DNA of 23,543 nt from Caldilineaceae bacterium (GCA_028819675.1 JAPPKT010000283.1:1-23543); one strand, 5' to 3'. Positions 7,028 through 16,134 are shown, counted from the stretch's first letter. Notes: generated from the sequence alone by a model not told the origin. Program-made: numbers and translations.

Positions 7028-7573
7028 CTACCCCTGCGCAAACTCCGCAGAAATCGTCTCCCCTTCGGTCTCCAGGGACGGCAACTCCTCAAGACTGGTC
7101 AGCCCAAAATGCTGCATGAACTGGTCGGTTATCGCGTAACGTATTGGTCGGCCGGGTCCTTCCAATCGGTCGAACTCCTCGACCAACCCCTGCTGCAGCA
7201 GATTGCGCAGCACGCCGGAACAGTCAACGCCTCGCACCGCCTCCACCTGTGCCCGCGTCACCGGATGCAGATATGCGATGATAGCCAACGTCTCAAGGGC
7301 CGGTGCGCTGAACTGTACCCTCAAATCCAGATTGAGAAACTCCTCAACGACCTGGGACGCGGAAGGGTTCGTCACAAGCAGAACGCGACCGTCGCGGCGC
7401 TGCAGGCGCAGCCCCCGATTCTCCTCCTCATACTCCTGCTGCAAGGCGGCCAGTGCTTTGGTCACCTCCACTTCAGGGCAACCTGTCGCCTGGGCAAGCT
7501 GCGCTGGCGTAACCGGGTCCCCCGCCACGAACAGCAGGCTCTCCAGAATGGCGCTCAACTTCACGCTTCCCAC
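7028..7573 (-). CDS. scpB: Segregation and condensation protein B
   Basis: This 181-residue protein is ScpB, the winged-helix partner of ScpA in the SMC condensin complex that compacts and segregates the chromosome. The N-terminal wing SAILESLLFVAGDPVTPAQLA and the second wing (ETLAIIAYLHPVTRAQVEAV, then VLRNLLQQGLVEE and GRPIRYAITDQF) match the family, and the length is normal. ScpA is not in the window, which is unusual because scpA and scpB are often adjacent. The GTG start at 7573 lies inside the end of the AmaP-like gene (13-base overlap). A second in-frame GTG at 7564 forms a GTGA overlap with that gene's stop and is a possible alternative. Either way, translation is coupled to the gene upstream. 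Confidence 0.93.
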   Translation of the reverse strand: MGSVKLSAILESLLFVAGDPVTPAQLAQATGCPEVEVTKALAALQQEYEEENRGLRLQRRDGRVLLVTNPSASQVVEEFLNLDLRVQFSAPALETLAIIAYLHPVTRAQVEAVRGVDCSGVLRNLLQQGLVEEFDRLEGPGRPIRYAITDQFMQHFGLTSLEELPSLETEGETISAEFAQG

Positions 7574-8181
7574 TCATCCTCAAAGGGCAGATGGCGCATA
7601 CGCACGTCCAACTTGCCGAGCCGCAAACCCATATCCTCTTCGACAATATCCCGCGTCGATTCCACCACCTCGTCCGTCTTCATCGGCACGTCGATATTGG
7701 GCGCGGTCTCGACCTCCAACTGAATGTCGACCGCATTGCCGCGGGATTTCACGTCCGGAAACACTGTAATCACATCGGCAAGCTGGTCCAGATGCCAGGT
7801 CAGGCGGCGCGCGATGCTCTCTGTGTCCAACTCCACCGAGCTGCCTTTCACCGTCTTCATGCGCACCCCGCGCTGGCGATGGGGCCACAGTTCCAACCAC
7901 AGCAGACTGCCGAAAATGAGCACCGCGACAGAGCCCACTGCTACTTGGCCGATCAGGTAGTTCATGCTGTTCGCCTGATGTTGCGCACGCAGAAACTCTT
8001 GGGCCACCGACAGACTGCCCACGAGCGCACCAAAAGTACTGTCTGGAAATACCGCCGCATAGACAGTGCCCGCCAGGAGAGCCAGCCAAAGCACAACCAC
8101 GACGATTCGATTGAATACGTTGATCACATTCGGATTCAGACCCGCAATGCCTTCACTGGTTTCCAATTGTCCATCCGTCAA
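7561..8181 (-). CDS. AmaP/Asp23-like membrane-anchored protein
   Basis: This 206-residue protein has two membrane segments (about residues 26-45 and 79-97) separated by about 30 residues, followed by a soluble domain of about 100 residues. That domain (VKGSSVELDTESIARRLTWHL, then VFPDVKSRGNAVDIQLEVE and DIVEEDMGLRLGKLDVRM) resembles the Asp23/alkaline-shock fold. In Firmicutes, AmaP anchors Asp23 to the membrane and is linked to envelope stress; the role in other phyla is not established. The start is uncertain. TTG 8181 is the longest choice and has no good ribosome-binding site; a GTG near residue 19, just before NVFNRIVVV, would match the usual AmaP N-terminus better. The end overlaps the scpB start. 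Confidence 0.75.
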   Translation of the reverse strand: MTDGQLETSEGIAGLNPNVINVFNRIVVVVLWLALLAGTVYAAVFPDSTFGALVGSLSVAQEFLRAQHQANSMNYLIGQVAVGSVAVLIFGSLLWLELWPHRQRGVRMKTVKGSSVELDTESIARRLTWHLDQLADVITVFPDVKSRGNAVDIQLEVETAPNIDVPMKTDEVVESTRDIVEEDMGLRLGKLDVRMRHLPFEDEWEA

Positions 8182-8289
8182 CCTGAGGAGGACGGACTAC
8201 CGGAAACTTTCCGCTGACTTTCAACGCCGCAAAAGAAACTCCGTCCTTCGATTATACATTACAGCGTTATACGCCGCGAAGCAAGGGAT

Positions 8290-11244
8290 TTAGCGTCTCC
8301 ACCACCACGCGCGGCCGAGGGTCAACCAGGCCAGCACCAACCAGAAAAGCCCGCCCGCCAGGCTGAGCCGCAGACCGGTCTGCCAGGTAGTCGGCGTGTA
8401 CGCGAAGATGACCTCACTCTCTCCGGCCGGCACCGGTACGCCGCGAAATAGGATGTTGGCCGGAACAACGTCCACCGCCTCCCCGTTGACCACCGCATGC
8501 CAGCCGGGATAATAGGCATCCTTCAATACGAGAACACCCGCCCGCCCGGAGCGCACGCGGATGACGATCCGTTCGGGCGCATACGAGATGATCGAGACCT
8601 CCCCTCTCGATGCCGGTGCGCCGGCCTCGTCCGCGAGCCCCCAGGCCGCCACCGCCTCAGCGCTTGCCTCGACGACCGCCGCCTGCGAGTCGCCAACCGC
8701 AGCCAGGTCGCGCAGCACCGTTACAGCGTCGTCCGGCGATGAGACTTGCCGCACCGTCTCGAACAGTTGCGCCCGCCCGCTGCCTCCGAGCCGCGCGTAG
8801 ATCTTGACGTCGCCGCTGTGTACGCGTTGAAAGCTGCCGCGGTCACTGGGAAGAAGCGGAACGAAGGTATTGGTGCGCTCGTCAATGAGCGTAATCGCCC
8901 GCACCACCAGCCCGGTGGAGCCGCTGTCTTCTGCCAGCGCGATCTCCAGCTGTACCGGGCGGGCGGCCTCCGGTAGCGCAAAGCGAGCCAGGTACTCCTC
9001 CTGCCCAGTTTCACCGTCACGAAAAACCATTGGAGCGTCCCCGCTGCTGGCAAACACTGACTGGGGTTCCGCCGCTTCAAAGGCGCCTCCTCCGCTGCCG
9101 GTGAGCAACCTGCCTATTGCGATACGCTCACCGCCTACCAGCGCCGTTACTTCCGCTATGGGCTGATTGGCGGTGCCAGCTTGTGTTTCGTCGGAGTCTG
9201 AGATTACAAAGCCGACGACATCCACCGCGGTCGCCTCGAAACTGTGCGGCACGTCAACCGTCAGTCGAGCCCCCCCTCCAGTCCCATCGCCGGCTGCGTC
9301 GCTCGCGCCATCAGTTTCCAGAGTCGCGCCGATCTGGCGGTCGTAATACACACCGTCGACCCACAAATCACGTACCTTGTCGGTAACGACAAAGCCGACG
9401 TCCATCAACTCGAGAATGTCGCCGTGTGGAACCGTCTGCAACTGTTCACGTACGCGGCCGTCAGGCACCAGTTCATCCGGCGGAATCAGCAGCGACAGAA
9501 AGGCATTGTAGCGCTGCAGAGGCAGCACGCCGCCGTCGAATCCGTCTACAGTGGGGATGCGCCACAGCAACGACAGGTTCGGCGCCAGGATCTCCTGTGA
9601 CTTGAGCGCGATGATGAACTCCCTGAAGCCGGCTTCGCTCAGCTGTGGACGCGTGCCGCCGCGCAGGATGCGCCGCCAGTCGGGCATGTCTCCCGGATCG
9701 AACGTGATATCGCTGATGCTTAGCAGCCGCCCCGCGGCTGCAGGGTGAAGCCCTCGCCCCGGCTCCGTCAGCAGGTGAGCAGACGCGGTTCGCACGTCGT
9801 AGACGGCCTGGGGCGCGGTCGGCTCTGTATGCGGCAGCGCACGCGCCGCCAGGAGCAGATCGAGCGCCAGGACCGCAAGCAGCACCGCGCCGGCGGCGTT
9901 AGACAGGCGCAGCGAGACCGCCTTACTGCCGGCGGCGTCTCTCAACCTGTGCCAAAGCCACTCCGCCCCAACTCCTGCTAGCACAGCCATCCCTAGCGTG
10001 TAGAGCATCATCCAGCGGGCAGGCGTGCGGAACAGATCATAGCCGGGAATCACATGATAAAAGAGAAACGAGAATGGGTTCCATCGTCCTAACGCCAGGA
10101 ACAGGCCCAGAAAGGCAAAAAAGAGCCCGCACAGTGCAGCCAAGGACCAGTGACCCACTGTCCATGGCCGCCTCCCGGCCGTCGGCTGAAGACGACTCAC
10201 CACCGCGACCAGGGCCAGCAGCAGCCCCACCGCACCCACATAGGCGACAAACTCCGTGTACCCGAGCGTAGCAAAAACAACGCTCAAGTCGCGCAGTCCG
10301 TAGGAGGGCAACAGAGTCCAATGGAGCAGCAGCGGCCGCAAACTGAAGCTGGTCACATCCACGTAGCTGAGCCCGCCGCTCCGCAACCCCAACTGGCTCA
10401 GTTCCAGCGTAGGCAACAGTTGCGCGGCGGCGAGCAGGACACCCAGAAGGACCCCCAGCACATAAATGAAGAAGGAGGCGGCAAGGTGACGGATTCCGCG
10501 CGTATACGAACGCAGGCTCGTCGCCAGCAGCCATGCACCCACACCGAACAGATTGATATAGGTCGTTTGCGTGTGGCCGGCCAGCAGAGTGAGCGCCACA
10601 AACATGGCGAAAGGCAGGAGCAAAGCCGCGTAACGCCAGGCAAGGGAAGCAAGACGCGAGGAGCCGGTAACCCCCTCTCTCTCCTCACCTCTCTTCGCTC
10701 TTTCCGCCGACGCCCACCTCCCTTCCAACGCCCACAGAAGCCAGGGCAGCCAGGCTGCCCCGTTCATCTGATTGATGTGCCCCAGCAATCCGCCGTAGAA
10801 TCCGCTCCCCGCCAGAACCAGTCCCGTGCCTACCGCGGCCAGCCATCCCATCCCCCAGCGCCGCATCAACGCGAAACCGCCCACGGCCAGGATCCAGGCA
10901 TGGATGGCGCCGCTCCAGTAAAGTTGCCGCGTCACCGGCAGCCAGCTCAGCGGCCAGTGTAAAGGATAGAGCGCCGCAGCCTGCGGATTGGCAAGGAATG
11001 GCGCACCCATAAAGATGTACGGGTTCCAGAAAGGAATCCGGCCCGCGCGCAGCGAGGCTGCTGCATAGTCGCGGTAGGGATAGAAGTAGTGGAGGATGTC
11101 CCCGCTGGCCAGTACTCGGTCCGTAAACAGGAGGCGGTAGAAGAGAAGCAGGACGAAAAGAGCCAGGATCGAAGCGGCTGAAAGGAGGGGCAAAAGGCGG
11201 CGTATCCAACTGCGGCGGCTACTGTTCAGAAACACCGCAAACAA
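8290..11244 (-). CDS. YfhO-family polytopic membrane protein, probable GT-C glycosyltransferase
   Basis: This 984-residue protein has many hydrophobic segments across about residues 15-460 and a last one at about 955-975, with a large soluble, probably external, region between them. The N-terminal loop holds the family hallmark: SGDILHYFYPYRDYAAASLR, then IPFWNPYIFMGAPFLAN and ALYPLHWPL, with Asp49 and Asp59 as candidate catalytic acids. The C-terminal segment APERIVIRVRSGRAGVLVLKDAYYPGWHA is also typical. In Bacillus, YfhO-type proteins are implicated in glycosylating lipoteichoic acid using lipid-linked sugar; a similar GT-C role is inferred. A low-complexity charged insertion (about residues 177-195, GRWASAERAKRGEERE) interrupts a loop. 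The TTG start at 11244 has GGTGG just upstream, 15 bases after the glycosyltransferase stop. The pair is therefore probably translated together. Confidence 0.85.
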   Translation of the reverse strand: MFAVFLNSSRRSWIRRLLPLLSAASILALFVLLLFYRLLFTDRVLASGDILHYFYPYRDYAAASLRAGRIPFWNPYIFMGAPFLANPQAAALYPLHWPLSWLPVTRQLYWSGAIHAWILAVGGFALMRRWGMGWLAAVGTGLVLAGSGFYGGLLGHINQMNGAAWLPWLLWALEGRWASAERAKRGEEREGVTGSSRLASLAWRYAALLLPFAMFVALTLLAGHTQTTYINLFGVGAWLLATSLRSYTRGIRHLAASFFIYVLGVLLGVLLAAAQLLPTLELSQLGLRSGGLSYVDVTSFSLRPLLLHWTLLPSYGLRDLSVVFATLGYTEFVAYVGAVGLLLALVAVVSRLQPTAGRRPWTVGHWSLAALCGLFFAFLGLFLALGRWNPFSFLFYHVIPGYDLFRTPARWMMLYTLGMAVLAGVGAEWLWHRLRDAAGSKAVSLRLSNAAGAVLLAVLALDLLLAARALPHTEPTAPQAVYDVRTASAHLLTEPGRGLHPAAAGRLLSISDITFDPGDMPDWRRILRGGTRPQLSEAGFREFIIALKSQEILAPNLSLLWRIPTVDGFDGGVLPLQRYNAFLSLLIPPDELVPDGRVREQLQTVPHGDILELMDVGFVVTDKVRDLWVDGVYYDRQIGATLETDGASDAAGDGTGGGARLTVDVPHSFEATAVDVVGFVISDSDETQAGTANQPIAEVTALVGGERIAIGRLLTGSGGGAFEAAEPQSVFASSGDAPMVFRDGETGQEEYLARFALPEAARPVQLEIALAEDSGSTGLVVRAITLIDERTNTFVPLLPSDRGSFQRVHSGDVKIYARLGGSGRAQLFETVRQVSSPDDAVTVLRDLAAVGDSQAAVVEASAEAVAAWGLADEAGAPASRGEVSIISYAPERIVIRVRSGRAGVLVLKDAYYPGWHAVVNGEAVDVVPANILFRGVPVPAGESEVIFAYTPTTWQTGLRLSLAGGLFWLVLAWLTLGRAWWWRR

Positions 11245-11258
11245 AGGTCCACCGGTGC

Positions 11259-12029
11259 TTAGTCCCTGAAACGGTACCTGATCAGCGTAGCAATGGCCGT
11301 AAACCCGTCCCGCCAGGTAAGTTTCTTGCCTTCATGGAACTGGCGCCCGTTATAGCTGATTGGCGTTTCAAAAATCGGGTAGTTGCGTTTGAGGATCTTG
11401 GCCGTCAGTTCGGCTTCGATCTCGAACCTCTGGCTGTGGAGGGTCATCCCTTCGATTACACTCCGCCGGAAGCACTTATAGCAGGTCTCCATGTCGGTCA
11501 AAACCGTACCGTATAACAGATTGGTAAACCAGGTGACCCCTTTATTGCCGATCGTGTGTGCAAGGCTCATGGCCGCACGCGGGCCGCCGAGAAAGCGGCT
11601 GCCATAAACAACATCGGTGCGCCCCTCCAATATAGGGGCGAGAAGCTTGACATAGTCCCCAGGATTGTATTCAAGGTCGGCGTCTTGCACGACGAAGATT
11701 GCACCGGTCGCCGCCTCAAAACCCGTGCGCAAGGCCGCGCCCTTGCCCCCATTGCGTTCATGATAAATGATGCGCAAATCTTTCGACTCTTCCGCCTGCA
11801 ATCGGGCTAGAATGTCCCGCGTTCCGTCGGTAGAGCCGTCATCAACAATGATGATCTCCTTTTCCAGTTGGCTGGCGCTGCCGTTCAGATCCGTCGCGCC
11901 ATCTGTTTTGACCGTCAACGGGACCGCGCGCACGCGGCGGATTATCTCCTCCAGCGTGCCTATTTCATTGTAGACCGGCATGATGATCGACAGGCGTGTC
12001 GCAGGCGGGGCCCCATCTGTAGATTTCAT
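11259..12029 (-). CDS. Family 2 glycosyltransferase, dolichyl-phosphate-mannose-synthase-like
   Basis: This 256-residue GT-A fold enzyme would transfer a sugar from an NDP-sugar to polyprenyl phosphate at the inner membrane face. RLSIIMPVYNEIGTLEEII opens the fold; IIIVDDGSTDGT holds Asp63/Asp64; NGGKGAALRTGF is the family helix; VVQDADLEYNP holds the DxD metal site Asp116/Asp118. GSRFLGG and the RFEIEAELTAK segment match DPM1-type and GtrB-type enzymes. There are no C-terminal membrane segments, so it is the short soluble type. An extra hydrophilic loop at about residues 40-55 (VKTDGATDLNGSASQ) lies between the first helix and the second strand. It precedes the YfhO gene by 14 bases and plausibly makes its lipid-linked sugar donor, a functional pairing that I infer from context. 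Confidence 0.9.
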   Translation of the reverse strand: MKSTDGAPPATRLSIIMPVYNEIGTLEEIIRRVRAVPLTVKTDGATDLNGSASQLEKEIIIVDDGSTDGTRDILARLQAEESKDLRIIYHERNGGKGAALRTGFEAATGAIFVVQDADLEYNPGDYVKLLAPILEGRTDVVYGSRFLGGPRAAMSLAHTIGNKGVTWFTNLLYGTVLTDMETCYKCFRRSVIEGMTLHSQRFEIEAELTAKILKRNYPIFETPISYNGRQFHEGKKLTWRDGFTAIATLIRYRFRD

Positions 12030-12089
12030 AATACAGCTGTCATTCGTGACCTAACACACCAGTGCTCTGAGCAGGTCACAGTCGTCTGG

Positions 12090-12671
12090 CTATTCACCGG
12101 CCTGATGGGCGAGAATGATCGCCTCGGCCACTGCCTTCATCGGCTTGCGGTTGTTCATACTCATCTTCTGAATACGCCGAAAAGCTTCGGCCTCATTCAT
12201 ATTCTGTAGTTGCATCAGTATGCCCTTCGCGCGCTCAACCGCTTTGCGCGTTTCGAGCGTCTCCTTCAGGTCATCGATCTCATTCTCCAATGTTCGAAAC
12301 TCGCCGAAACGCGCCAGCGCCACCTCGATCGCAGGAGTCAGATCGCTCTCGCGGAACGGTTTGACCAGATAGCTGACAACACCGGCCTCCTTGGCGCGTT
12401 GCACCAACTCCTGCTGGCTGTATGCGCTCAACAGCAGCACCGGGGCCAGTCGCTCCTCCGTCAGAACGCGCGCAGCCTCAATGCCATCCACGTCCGGCAT
12501 CTTGATGTCCATGATCACGATGTCCGGTCGAAGTTCCCAACTCAGGTTGATGGCGCTTTGCCCGTCACCTGCCTCGCCGACGACCAGGTAACCCAGGTTG
12601 GTCAGCATCTCCCGCAGATCCATCCGAATGAGGGATTCATCATCTGCGATAATTATGCGCGTACGCTCCAC
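12090..12671 (-). CDS. Response regulator with RNA-binding ANTAR domain (PdtaR-like)
   Basis: This 193-residue protein has a receiver domain (about 1-120) and a C-terminal ANTAR domain (about 130-188). The receiver shows the acidic pair Asp10/Asp11, phospho-acceptor Asp55 in IVIMDIKMPD, and Lys104 in YLVKPF. The ANTAR part reads LETRKAVERAKGILM, then NEAEAFRRIQKMSMNNRKPMKAVAEAII. ANTAR regulators dimerise on phosphorylation and bind paired RNA hairpins to prevent transcription termination. The start is a GTG at 12671 with a purine-rich stretch (AAAGGGA) upstream. The gene lies 128 bases after the sensor kinase and 60 bases before the glycosyltransferase, so it likely belongs to the kinase operon and may be part of a longer transcript. 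Confidence 0.93.
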   Translation of the reverse strand: MERTRIIIADDESLIRMDLREMLTNLGYLVVGEAGDGQSAINLSWELRPDIVIMDIKMPDVDGIEAARVLTEERLAPVLLLSAYSQQELVQRAKEAGVVSYLVKPFRESDLTPAIEVALARFGEFRTLENEIDDLKETLETRKAVERAKGILMQLQNMNEAEAFRRIQKMSMNNRKPMKAVAEAIILAHQAGE

Positions 12672-12799
12672 AGTCTATCCCTTTCCCGGTCGCCAAATGT
12701 AAAGTACTCGGAGTCGGCAGCTGGCTAAAATACTGGCGGCTGGAGGTTCGTTTTCGATGGTTGCTGGTTCTGTTCGTCTCTGATCGCCTGCCGCATCAG

Positions 12800-14437
12800 C
12801 TAAACTACGACAGATTCTAAGGTGATTGAACGTTTTGGAAAAGTGACGATTGCCCGCGTGCCCCCGTACGTGCCCTCGTTGGCGCCAGCGTCATCGCCGT
12901 TCACCTGTTCAAATAACAGATTGCCCTTTAAGTCATCAGTGACAAGCGTATAGACAATCTGCAACCCTAAACTGCGGCTCTCATCCGGATCGAAGTCGGA
13001 AGGCAGTCCCAACCCGTTGTCCAGCAGCGTGATGCGTACCTCGTCCCCCAGGTCTTCGAGCGCAATGCGTATTTCACCGTTTTGTCGGTCCCGCAGACCA
13101 TGTTCCATCGCGTTCATCAGCAGTTCGTTGACAACGAGGGCAGAGGCGGTGGCCTGACTCGCTGGAAGGCGGATATTCGGACCCTCCATTGCAATCTCCA
13201 CCTGTTGTCCCGGGTTGATTGAAACCTGTTGGGCCTGCCCCAGGATGCGCTGGCATACGTCGCGGATGTTGATCGGGCGGTGTTCATCCTGGCTCAGGTA
13301 TTCGTGAATCACCGACATGCTCAGAATGCGGTTCACCGCGTCGGTCAACTGTTGTTGGCCCTCTTCGCCCTGGAATCGACGGCTTTGAATGCGCAGGATG
13401 GCGGCAATAGTCTGCAAATTATTCTTTACCCGGTGATGCACCTCCTGGATCATCGCCGATTTGACCTTGAGTTCGCGCTCGCGCTGCACCGTCTCCGTCG
13501 CGTTATGCACCAGCACCAACACGCCATCGACCTGCGGCGCCTCCTCTGTCGGCATCGGTTTCGTCCAGGGCAGTTGCCGGCGCACCCGCCGTTGCATCAG
13601 GTACAGAGCGCCGCGCGGCGCACGCAGCGGGATCGCGGTACGTACCCAGACGCGCCCGTCTTCGCTCTCATGCCGCGTCTGCACACAACAGTTGGCCTGC
13701 ATCGCCTGGGTCACTATCTCTTCGTCCGCATCCTCCAGATCAGAAACCGGTGCACGCCGCATGTCCGCCACAAGACCGATTGAGCGAAACAGGTTCATGG
13801 CGATGCCGCTCATGTAGCTGATGCGGAAATGCTCATCTACCAGGTAGATTCCGTCCAGGCTCCCGAACCCCCCTGAGATTTCGGCCGTCTCAATCTCACC
13901 TTGCACTGCCATCCTTTGCAGCCAGCGTACGGCATCGCGGAATGGCCGCTCGCGGCGCCGGTGCCGCTCATACTCAATCAGATTTGTCTCGATGAGCAGA
14001 GCCGCAATCGCCTGATTGACAGCGTTGTGAACCGTGTACACCTGCTGGATAACAGGGGCGCCGCTGCTGGTGCGCTCAGGGGGAATCTTGCTCTCTGCCA
14101 TCCTGTCTCTGCGGTCTTCCATCAGGGCCCGGTGAACGGTTGGCTGGGCAGTAAATGTGTAAGTGCGCCCGGTCATGTCATCCTGGTAAATGGATGAAAG
14201 CGAATGGGGCGCAGCGTGCTGGCCAACCAGGATCTGACCAACTGGGACGCGTTGCATCGTAGGTGACTCGATGAACTCAAAGTGTGAGGGGGATTCTTCC
14301 TGGGGGTCCATCAAACAGCAGAGCATTACGTCAGAACGGCTGACGTCGGCCGTGATGGCCAGACCGGCTTCGATCCGATAGAGCAACGCGATATCGCGCT
14401 CGGTCAATGAGGAACAGGAGTTGACCCGGCTATCCAT
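12800..14437 (-). CDS. Sensor histidine kinase, HisKA_2 type (PdtaS-like)
   Basis: This 545-residue kinase is the probable partner of the ANTAR regulator encoded next. The N-terminal part (about 10-160) resembles the H_kinase_N/GAF-like sensor domain of PdtaS. A PAS-like domain (about 188-315, from GGFGSLDGIYLVDEHFRIS) follows. The HisKA_2 segment EVHHRVKNNLQTIAAIL carries the phospho-acceptor His (His334 or His335). The ATPase domain has the N box VVNELLMNAMEHGL (about 435-448), the G1 box LLDNGLGLPSDF (Asp473) and a later GLQIVYTLV helix. There is no membrane segment, so it senses a cytoplasmic signal. The ATG at 14437 is the first good start; upstream lies the terminator that closes the tRNA unit, so the kinase probably has its own promoter between 14438 and 14513, which I could not pin down. 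Confidence 0.92.
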   Translation of the reverse strand: MDSRVNSCSSLTERDIALLYRIEAGLAITADVSRSDVMLCCLMDPQEESPSHFEFIESPTMQRVPVGQILVGQHAAPHSLSSIYQDDMTGRTYTFTAQPTVHRALMEDRRDRMAESKIPPERTSSGAPVIQQVYTVHNAVNQAIAALLIETNLIEYERHRRRERPFRDAVRWLQRMAVQGEIETAEISGGFGSLDGIYLVDEHFRISYMSGIAMNLFRSIGLVADMRRAPVSDLEDADEEIVTQAMQANCCVQTRHESEDGRVWVRTAIPLRAPRGALYLMQRRVRRQLPWTKPMPTEEAPQVDGVLVLVHNATETVQRERELKVKSAMIQEVHHRVKNNLQTIAAILRIQSRRFQGEEGQQQLTDAVNRILSMSVIHEYLSQDEHRPINIRDVCQRILGQAQQVSINPGQQVEIAMEGPNIRLPASQATASALVVNELLMNAMEHGLRDRQNGEIRIALEDLGDEVRITLLDNGLGLPSDFDPDESRSLGLQIVYTLVTDDLKGNLLFEQVNGDDAGANEGTYGGTRAIVTFPKRSITLESVVV

Positions 14438-14513
14438 CTCTGTTTGTGGGCTTCTCTGTGCCCTTCAAAACAGCGTCTCTGCCGCTTTCGTCCTCAAAAA
14501 GTCACCGCGGGAT

Positions 14514-14552
14514 AAAAAATGCCGTCGTAGAATAAACCTGTTCCCGACGGCA
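14514..14552 (-). terminator. Intrinsic terminator downstream of tRNA-Pro
   Basis: Read on the minus strand, the 8-base arms TGCCGTCG (14552-14545) and CGACGGCA (14527-14520) pair perfectly around a 17-base loop and are followed directly by six T residues (14519-14514). It lies 86 bases after the tRNA 3' end and 76 bases before the kinase start, so it separates the tRNA transcript from the kinase operon. Confidence 0.75.
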
Positions 14553-14637
14553 AGTTCCAAGACGTACGTAAGTTGGCATAGTAGTCGGACCACCGGGGTC
14601 AGACAGTAATGTGACGGCTCAACCATGCTGCAAACGA

Positions 14638-14712
<75 letters not shown>

Positions 14713-15038
14713 AAAGTGTGCAAAAGTATAACGCAAGTTGAAATTAAAGAGCAAATTGGTCTGTCCGCAGTTGGACGGGGTGGCATCCACTCCCGTACCC
14801 CGCCCGTCCACCACCCAAATCAGACCAGATTCACCGGCCACTTCCTCTGCTAGTGTCGATTGGCTCCGAATTCGCAACTACCAGACCATAATCAGTGCGC
14901 AACGATGAACGAGGCGGGGCGAAGTTCTCTCTCCTTACTCCTTTTCAAACCTGTCACCTATCAATCGCTGCATTCACTGACCACTGCGGTTCGGCGATAT
15001 GCGGGACGCCTCTCCCTGTCCCCAAAATCTCCGCAGCC
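14713..15038. other. Intergenic region between dioxygenase stop and tRNA-Pro
   Basis: I see no gene here. The left part holds the tRNA promoter. An 8-bp inverted repeat (TGGACGGG at 14772-14779, CCCGTCCA at 14803-14810) encloses a smaller hairpin, GGGGTGG/CCACTCC around CAT. It may mark the end of the dioxygenase transcript but lacks a T-tract. The rest is featureless to my eye. Confidence 0.45.
14725..14754 (-). promoter_or_regulatory. Promoter of tRNA-Pro
   Basis: On the minus strand TTGCTC (14754-14749) precedes TATACT (14730-14725) by 18 bases. The -10 box matches the consensus in 5 of 6 places; the -35 box is weak (3 of 6). Transcription would begin near 14718, about six bases before the mature tRNA 5' end, which is the spacing expected for a tRNA gene. 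The region between is AT-rich against a GC-rich background. Confidence 0.5.
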
Positions 15039-16055
15039 CTACGCGTCCGCAGGCGCCTGCAGCGCAGCCAGCAACTCCTCGGCTTCCCGCCGCTTGTCCG
15101 GGTCCTCATTGCGAGCGATGATACGCTGCAGCGTCGAGATGGCCCGTGTATCCCCCTCGTTTGCCATCTTGATCGCCATCTCGTCGCGCCTGTCGTGATA
15201 GCTGTTGTCATATTCCCGAACTTCGAGGTCCCACTCTTGCCAGTAGTACTTCAGGTCCAGATCGGGCCAGTCCGCGTAGACCTCCTCCCAGGTACTGGGC
15301 TGGCTGTGCGGTTGCAGACTGCCGGGCGCAATCGGTTCGCTGGCCTTCTGGTAGCGGGCGTCCATCGACATGCGCAACCGGTCGGAACTGTTCGGCAGCC
15401 CCTTGTGGACCGTCATGCTGTGGAAAATGAGCACATCCCCTAGCTGGAACGGGCTGTATGCCCAGGTGCCCTCAAGCGGGTCGATTACCTCCAACCCCCC
15501 GGCCCCCATCGCCGGCTGGAAGTCGTAGACACCGCGTCGATGCGACCCGGCCGCAACCTGCAGTCCCCCCAGCTCGGTAGGCAGATCGCCCAGCGGGATC
15601 CAGGCCGTATAGGTGTCGGCAGTACCCTGGATCGGGATGAAGTCCTGGTGCGGCGGCGTGGTGAAAGCTTCGCGCTGGGGGAAGATCGTGCGGCCGATGA
15701 TGCGGGGGTGCGGAAACACCGGCTCCTCGAACATGCGCTCGAACAGACCCGTCAAATTGGGGTGATGCTGGATGGCGTGAAATTCTGGTAGCTTGTACAT
15801 GGCATGGTACTTCTGCATGTACTCCGGCTCCGGTTCGACACAGAACCCGTTCAGATCAGCGACCGCGTCTGCCAGAGGCGTGTCGGGCTGTACCCAACCG
15901 GCAGCGCGCGCGATCTCAAGGATCTGCATGCGCAGCTCCTCGACGACCGCAGCAGGGAGCAAACCGCGGATGAACAAATAGCCGTCCCGGTCCATCCGCC
16001 TGCGCAGTTCGGCGCCATCCTGCAGGAAATCAGTTGAATCAAGAAATGGTTGCAT
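15039..16055 (-). CDS. Phytanoyl-CoA dioxygenase (PhyH) family protein
   Basis: This 338-residue protein is a non-haem Fe(II)/2-oxoglutarate oxygenase of the PhyH family. The facial triad is visible: His136 and Asp138 in TTPPHQDFIPIQG and His217 in IFHSMTVHKGLP, with Arg226 or Arg228 (SSDRLRMSMDARYQ) as the 2-oxoglutarate anchor. MDRDGYLFIRGLLP near residue 21 is the usual N-terminal element. The C-terminal 50 residues form a helical tail absent from short PhyH proteins. The frame is open 32 codons further, but ATG 16055 has GGAG eight bases upstream and starts the homologous region. In bacteria such proteins hydroxylate diverse small molecules, so the phytanoyl-CoA label should not be taken as the substrate. 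It follows the Gfo/Idh/MocA gene by 79 bases, probably in one transcript. Confidence 0.9.
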   Translation of the reverse strand: MQPFLDSTDFLQDGAELRRRMDRDGYLFIRGLLPAAVVEELRMQILEIARAAGWVQPDTPLADAVADLNGFCVEPEPEYMQKYHAMYKLPEFHAIQHHPNLTGLFERMFEEPVFPHPRIIGRTIFPQREAFTTPPHQDFIPIQGTADTYTAWIPLGDLPTELGGLQVAAGSHRRGVYDFQPAMGAGGLEVIDPLEGTWAYSPFQLGDVLIFHSMTVHKGLPNSSDRLRMSMDARYQKASEPIAPGSLQPHSQPSTWEEVYADWPDLDLKYYWQEWDLEVREYDNSYHDRRDEMAIKMANEGDTRAISTLQRIIARNEDPDKRREAEELLAALQAPADA

Positions 16056-16134
16056 TGGATTCTCTCCTGTGATACCCGCTTCCAATTGGGCGAATTGAAC
16101 TAAACTCTCCTCCCCGGGCAGCCTACCTCCCGCG

